Part shown: piece by piece, positions 62,128 through 64,000 of the stretch | How the letters are laid out: every line of letters begins with the position of its first letter | How positions within the stretch are numbered: position 1 is the stretch's first letter | Assembly: GCF_014199435.1 (NCBI RefSeq) | Contig: NZ_JACIJP010000006.1 | Coordinates: 1-64,000 of the forward strand | Direction of reading: 5' to 3' | Length of the DNA: 64,000 nucleotides | Source: Sphingobium subterraneum | GTDB taxonomy: Bacteria > Pseudomonadota > Alphaproteobacteria > Sphingomonadales > Sphingomonadaceae | Made by a program: the position numbers and the translations under genes | Notes under the pieces: generated by a model | Told to the model about the DNA's origin: nothing | Databases searched by the model: none | Seen by the model: the letters and a program-made list of their open reading frames with translations, nothing else

Positions 62128-63327
62128 ATGATGCGCCGCACAAAATTAGTGAAGATTGCAGGGGCAAAAGTGGATACTCAATTGTCGCAAGTCGGGCGCG
62201 AAGTTGGTCCAACGGCCAAAATGTTTTCCATCGGGGCAAAGATCGACGCCAATAACGGCCTTGCTCCGGGTTTCGACATTGTTCGTGTGGTGTTAGCGGT
62301 TGCGGTAGTGGCATGGCACTCTGTGCCAATCGCGTCGCGAGACACCGCTTGGTTCGATGATGCCCGGGTCGCTTGGGTTCCTGGATACGCAATACTTGCG
62401 GTGTTTTTTGGGCTGAGCGGCTTTCTTATCACAGGTAGCGCTCAACGTTTGAGTCTAGGAAACTTTCTACTCAACCGAGGACTAAGAATATTTCCGGCGC
62501 TTATTGTAGAAACAGCGCTATCCGCAATAATATTAGGTACAATATTCACAACATTGTCACTTTCGGAATATTTCAGTCATCATCAGACATGGGAGTATTT
62601 TACCAGTTTATTTGGTTATATAAAGTATTATCTTCCCGGCGTATTCAATGACAATCCAATACCACAAGTCAACCTGTCTCTTTGGACTGTACCTTACGAG
62701 CTTCTATGTTATTTCATAATGTCGGTATTTATAATATTTGGCGCATTGAAGAGACCGTGGCTTGTTGTGTTGGCCGCTGCAATCTTCGCGTTTGTGAGCA
62801 TTGCTCTGTGGATTATTGGGATTCAGCAGGAATCCTCTCTATTTATTGAACGAGGGGCGTATGCCGTGTTTGTGGGGCGAGCTTCCCGGTTATTGATTTG
62901 CTTTCTTTTGGGAATTGCCGCCTATCTTTTTCGTTACAAGATCCCTTACAGCAAGACGCTTTTTCTTGGTTGTTGTGTTTATCTCGCGGGATTGTCCTTA
63001 CTCAGTCCTCCTGATCTTGAAAGCTATCCGCTGCTGAACGTAGTTATAGGTCCAGTAGCTGTTTATATTTGTGTTTTTTTGGGAGCCTCGGAAATACCGA
63101 CGGCAGCTTTGTTCCGTAAGGGTGACTATTCCTATGGTATTTATCTTTATGGGGCGCCAATTCAGCAGGCCATGCGAGCGTTGGTGCACAGCGAATCCGC
63201 GTTGATCAATTTCCTGGTATCAATGCCAGCGATTCTGATTTTCGCGGCGTTCTCTTGGCATCTGATTGAAAAGCCGGTCTTGCATATGCGACGGCATTTT
63301 TCGTTCGTCGCTCGCGTGCGAAATTAA
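62128..63327 (+). CDS. Acyltransferase 3 family membrane protein
   Basis: About 399 residues with ten predicted helices. Family motifs are LAPGFDIVRVVLAVAVVAWHS (with the catalytic-type His), LLNRGLRIFPAL, YFIMSVFIIFG and, near the end, YGIYLYGAPIQQAM and HLIEKPVL, as in O-antigen and exopolysaccharide O-acetyltransferases. Start uncertain: TTG 62116, ATG 62128 or ATG 62221. Codon use is visibly more AT-rich than in the catabolic genes. It probably acylates the glycan made by the adjacent operon but is separated from it by an IS remnant. Confidence 0.87.
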   Translation: MMRRTKLVKIAGAKVDTQLSQVGREVGPTAKMFSIGAKIDANNGLAPGFDIVRVVLAVAVVAWHSVPIASRDTAWFDDARVAWVPGYAILAVFFGLSGFLITGSAQRLSLGNFLLNRGLRIFPALIVETALSAIILGTIFTTLSLSEYFSHHQTWEYFTSLFGYIKYYLPGVFNDNPIPQVNLSLWTVPYELLCYFIMSVFIIFGALKRPWLVVLAAAIFAFVSIALWIIGIQQESSLFIERGAYAVFVGRASRLLICFLLGIAAYLFRYKIPYSKTLFLGCCVYLAGLSLLSPPDLESYPLLNVVIGPVAVYICVFLGASEIPTAALFRKGDYSYGIYLYGAPIQQAMRALVHSESALINFLVSMPAILIFAAFSWHLIEKPVLHMRRHFSFVARVRN

Positions 63328-63388
63328 GTCTTTGATCTAGAAAGTCTGCAAGACCGGTTCTGCTGGTCGCCTTGCGGTGTCCTTACTA

Positions 63389-63412
63389 AGGCGCGGCCTG
63401 AGGCGCGGCCTG
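63389..63412. repeat. Tandem 12-bp duplication
   Basis: AGGCGCGGCCTG occurs twice in direct tandem (63389-63400 and 63401-63412), a perfect short duplication in non-coding sequence after the acyltransferase gene. Confidence 0.6.
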
Positions 63413-63785
63413 ATCTTCTGCTGTACAAAGTGTACAAGTTCCGCGAATATTGTCAACGATCGGTTCCTCTGCGCAAAAGATGCAGATGCCAGCTTCGCGG
63501 CAGCGCTTTTCGTCCGCACGAGTTTCGAAATAAGCTTGCCCCAAATATCTGAGAAAATTCAGAGGTGTATTAAATAACGTCGCAAACTGGCTGATCTTAG
63601 CCCGTCTGCGTAATTTTTAACCCGTTACAAATCTCGCTCTCGCAAGACGTGGGGGGCGCACCGAAAATCAAACTTCAAAGGGCAATCATGACCATTTCCG
63701 ACTGCCAGCGCTGGCTGGTGGCGCCCAGCTCGACGCCGTGGCGTCGGTAGAGAGCGCCGGCGGAGGCTTCCAACCCGACGGCTTG
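63413..63785. other. Non-coding region near the right edge of the window
   Basis: About 370 bp with no recognisable gene. A minus-strand frame (LGQAVGLEASAGALYRRHGV) looks protein-like but I cannot assign it to a family. Confidence 0.35.
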
Positions 63786-63961
63786 CCCAAGGCGCTTTTT
63801 GAGCGGCATTAATTCTGGAAGCGGCTGCGGGTGAATATCCGGCTGCTGTCCGATCCAACACCGGGCGGCTACGCGACGCAGCCCCTTCCTTCGCCTGCCC
63901 ACGTGGGCAACAACAATGCCGAAGCTCTAATCGCAACTGGATGAAAGTTGGGGGTCACGTC
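63786..63961 (+). mobile_element. Possible 3' end of an IS3-family orfB and its terminal repeat
   Basis: The plus strand reads GGYATQPLPSPAHVGNNNAE ending at a TGA (63940-63942), like the Pro-rich tails of IS3-type OrfB transposases. It is followed by GAAAGTTGGGGGTCACGTC, which matches the complement of the left end of the deleted element at 61614 (GAAAACTGGGGGTCACGTC). The catalytic part is absent or outside the recognisable sequence; partial and tentative. Confidence 0.4.
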
Positions 63962-64000
63962 GCTTACCCACTCTGTTTCTCCAGAAAGAGCGCCGGACGC

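Noticed and set aside
63675..63902. Protein-coding gene on the minus strand (LGQAVGLEASAGALYRRHGV)
   Set aside because: Looks protein-like, but no family could be recognised and it overlaps a probable transposase tail on the other strand.
1..64000. CRISPR array or rRNA operon
   Set aside because: No regularly spaced repeats and no rRNA-like sequence were seen on either strand.

Overview
The window looks like a catabolic island from an alphaproteobacterium, most likely a sphingomonad (Sphingobium/Novosphingobium type). This is inferred from gene content: three TonB-dependent receptors without FecIR partners, several extradiol-dioxygenase/flavin-hydroxylase modules, and many fumarylacetoacetate-hydrolase (FAH) family genes. 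No rRNA, intact tRNA or CRISPR array was seen.

Layout. 0.1-4.3 kb: a single-chain E1 and an E2 of a 2-oxoacid dehydrogenase, divergent from an Lrp/AsnC regulator. 4.7-6.7 kb: an MFS transporter and an SDR dehydrogenase. 6.7-16.0 kb: first aromatic module, with a decayed flavin hydroxylase remnant, two FAH hydrolases, an extradiol dioxygenase, a CMD-like protein, an SMP-30 lactonase and an MFS transporter, then a convergent flavin hydroxylase and a second extradiol dioxygenase. 16.3-24.2 kb: AraC regulator, TonB receptor, and an operon of MDR reductase, MFS, ABM monooxygenase and DszA/NtaA-type flavin monooxygenase. 24.7-37.3 kb: a flavin hydroxylase and a LysR regulator, then a long operon-like run of luciferase-like monooxygenase, VOC dioxygenase, NTF2-like protein, flavin hydroxylase, FAH hydrolase and TonB receptor, followed by thiamine-diphosphate E1-alpha/E1-beta and a free-standing lipoyl domain. 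37.3-43.8 kb: SDR, VOC, NTF2-like, aldehyde dehydrogenase, AraC, amidohydrolase. 43.9-55.7 kb: class II aldolase, D-2-hydroxyacid dehydrogenase, acyl-CoA-dehydrogenase-like flavoprotein, TonB receptor, a probable organosulfur group (thioredoxin-fold protein, four-domain rhodanese, thiol dioxygenase), MFS and LysR. 56.5 kb: a 46-nt copy of the 3' half of tRNA-Lys, read as an island attachment site. 57.8-61.5 kb: a tightly overlapping membrane-glycan operon (polytopic protein, GtrA, GT2, methyltransferase). 61.6-64 kb: IS3-type remnants and an acyltransferase.

How the genes may work together (inference): TonB receptors and MFS carriers import aromatic or polyphenolic substrates. Flavin monooxygenases hydroxylate them, VOC extradiol dioxygenases open the ring, and FAH and lactonase enzymes hydrolyse the products. 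Dehydrogenases and the two 2-oxoacid dehydrogenase systems feed the fragments into central metabolism. The threefold repetition of hydroxylase, dioxygenase and FAH hydrolase suggests parallel or successive ring cleavages. Functions are assigned from motifs read by eye, and no substrate can be read from sequence alone.
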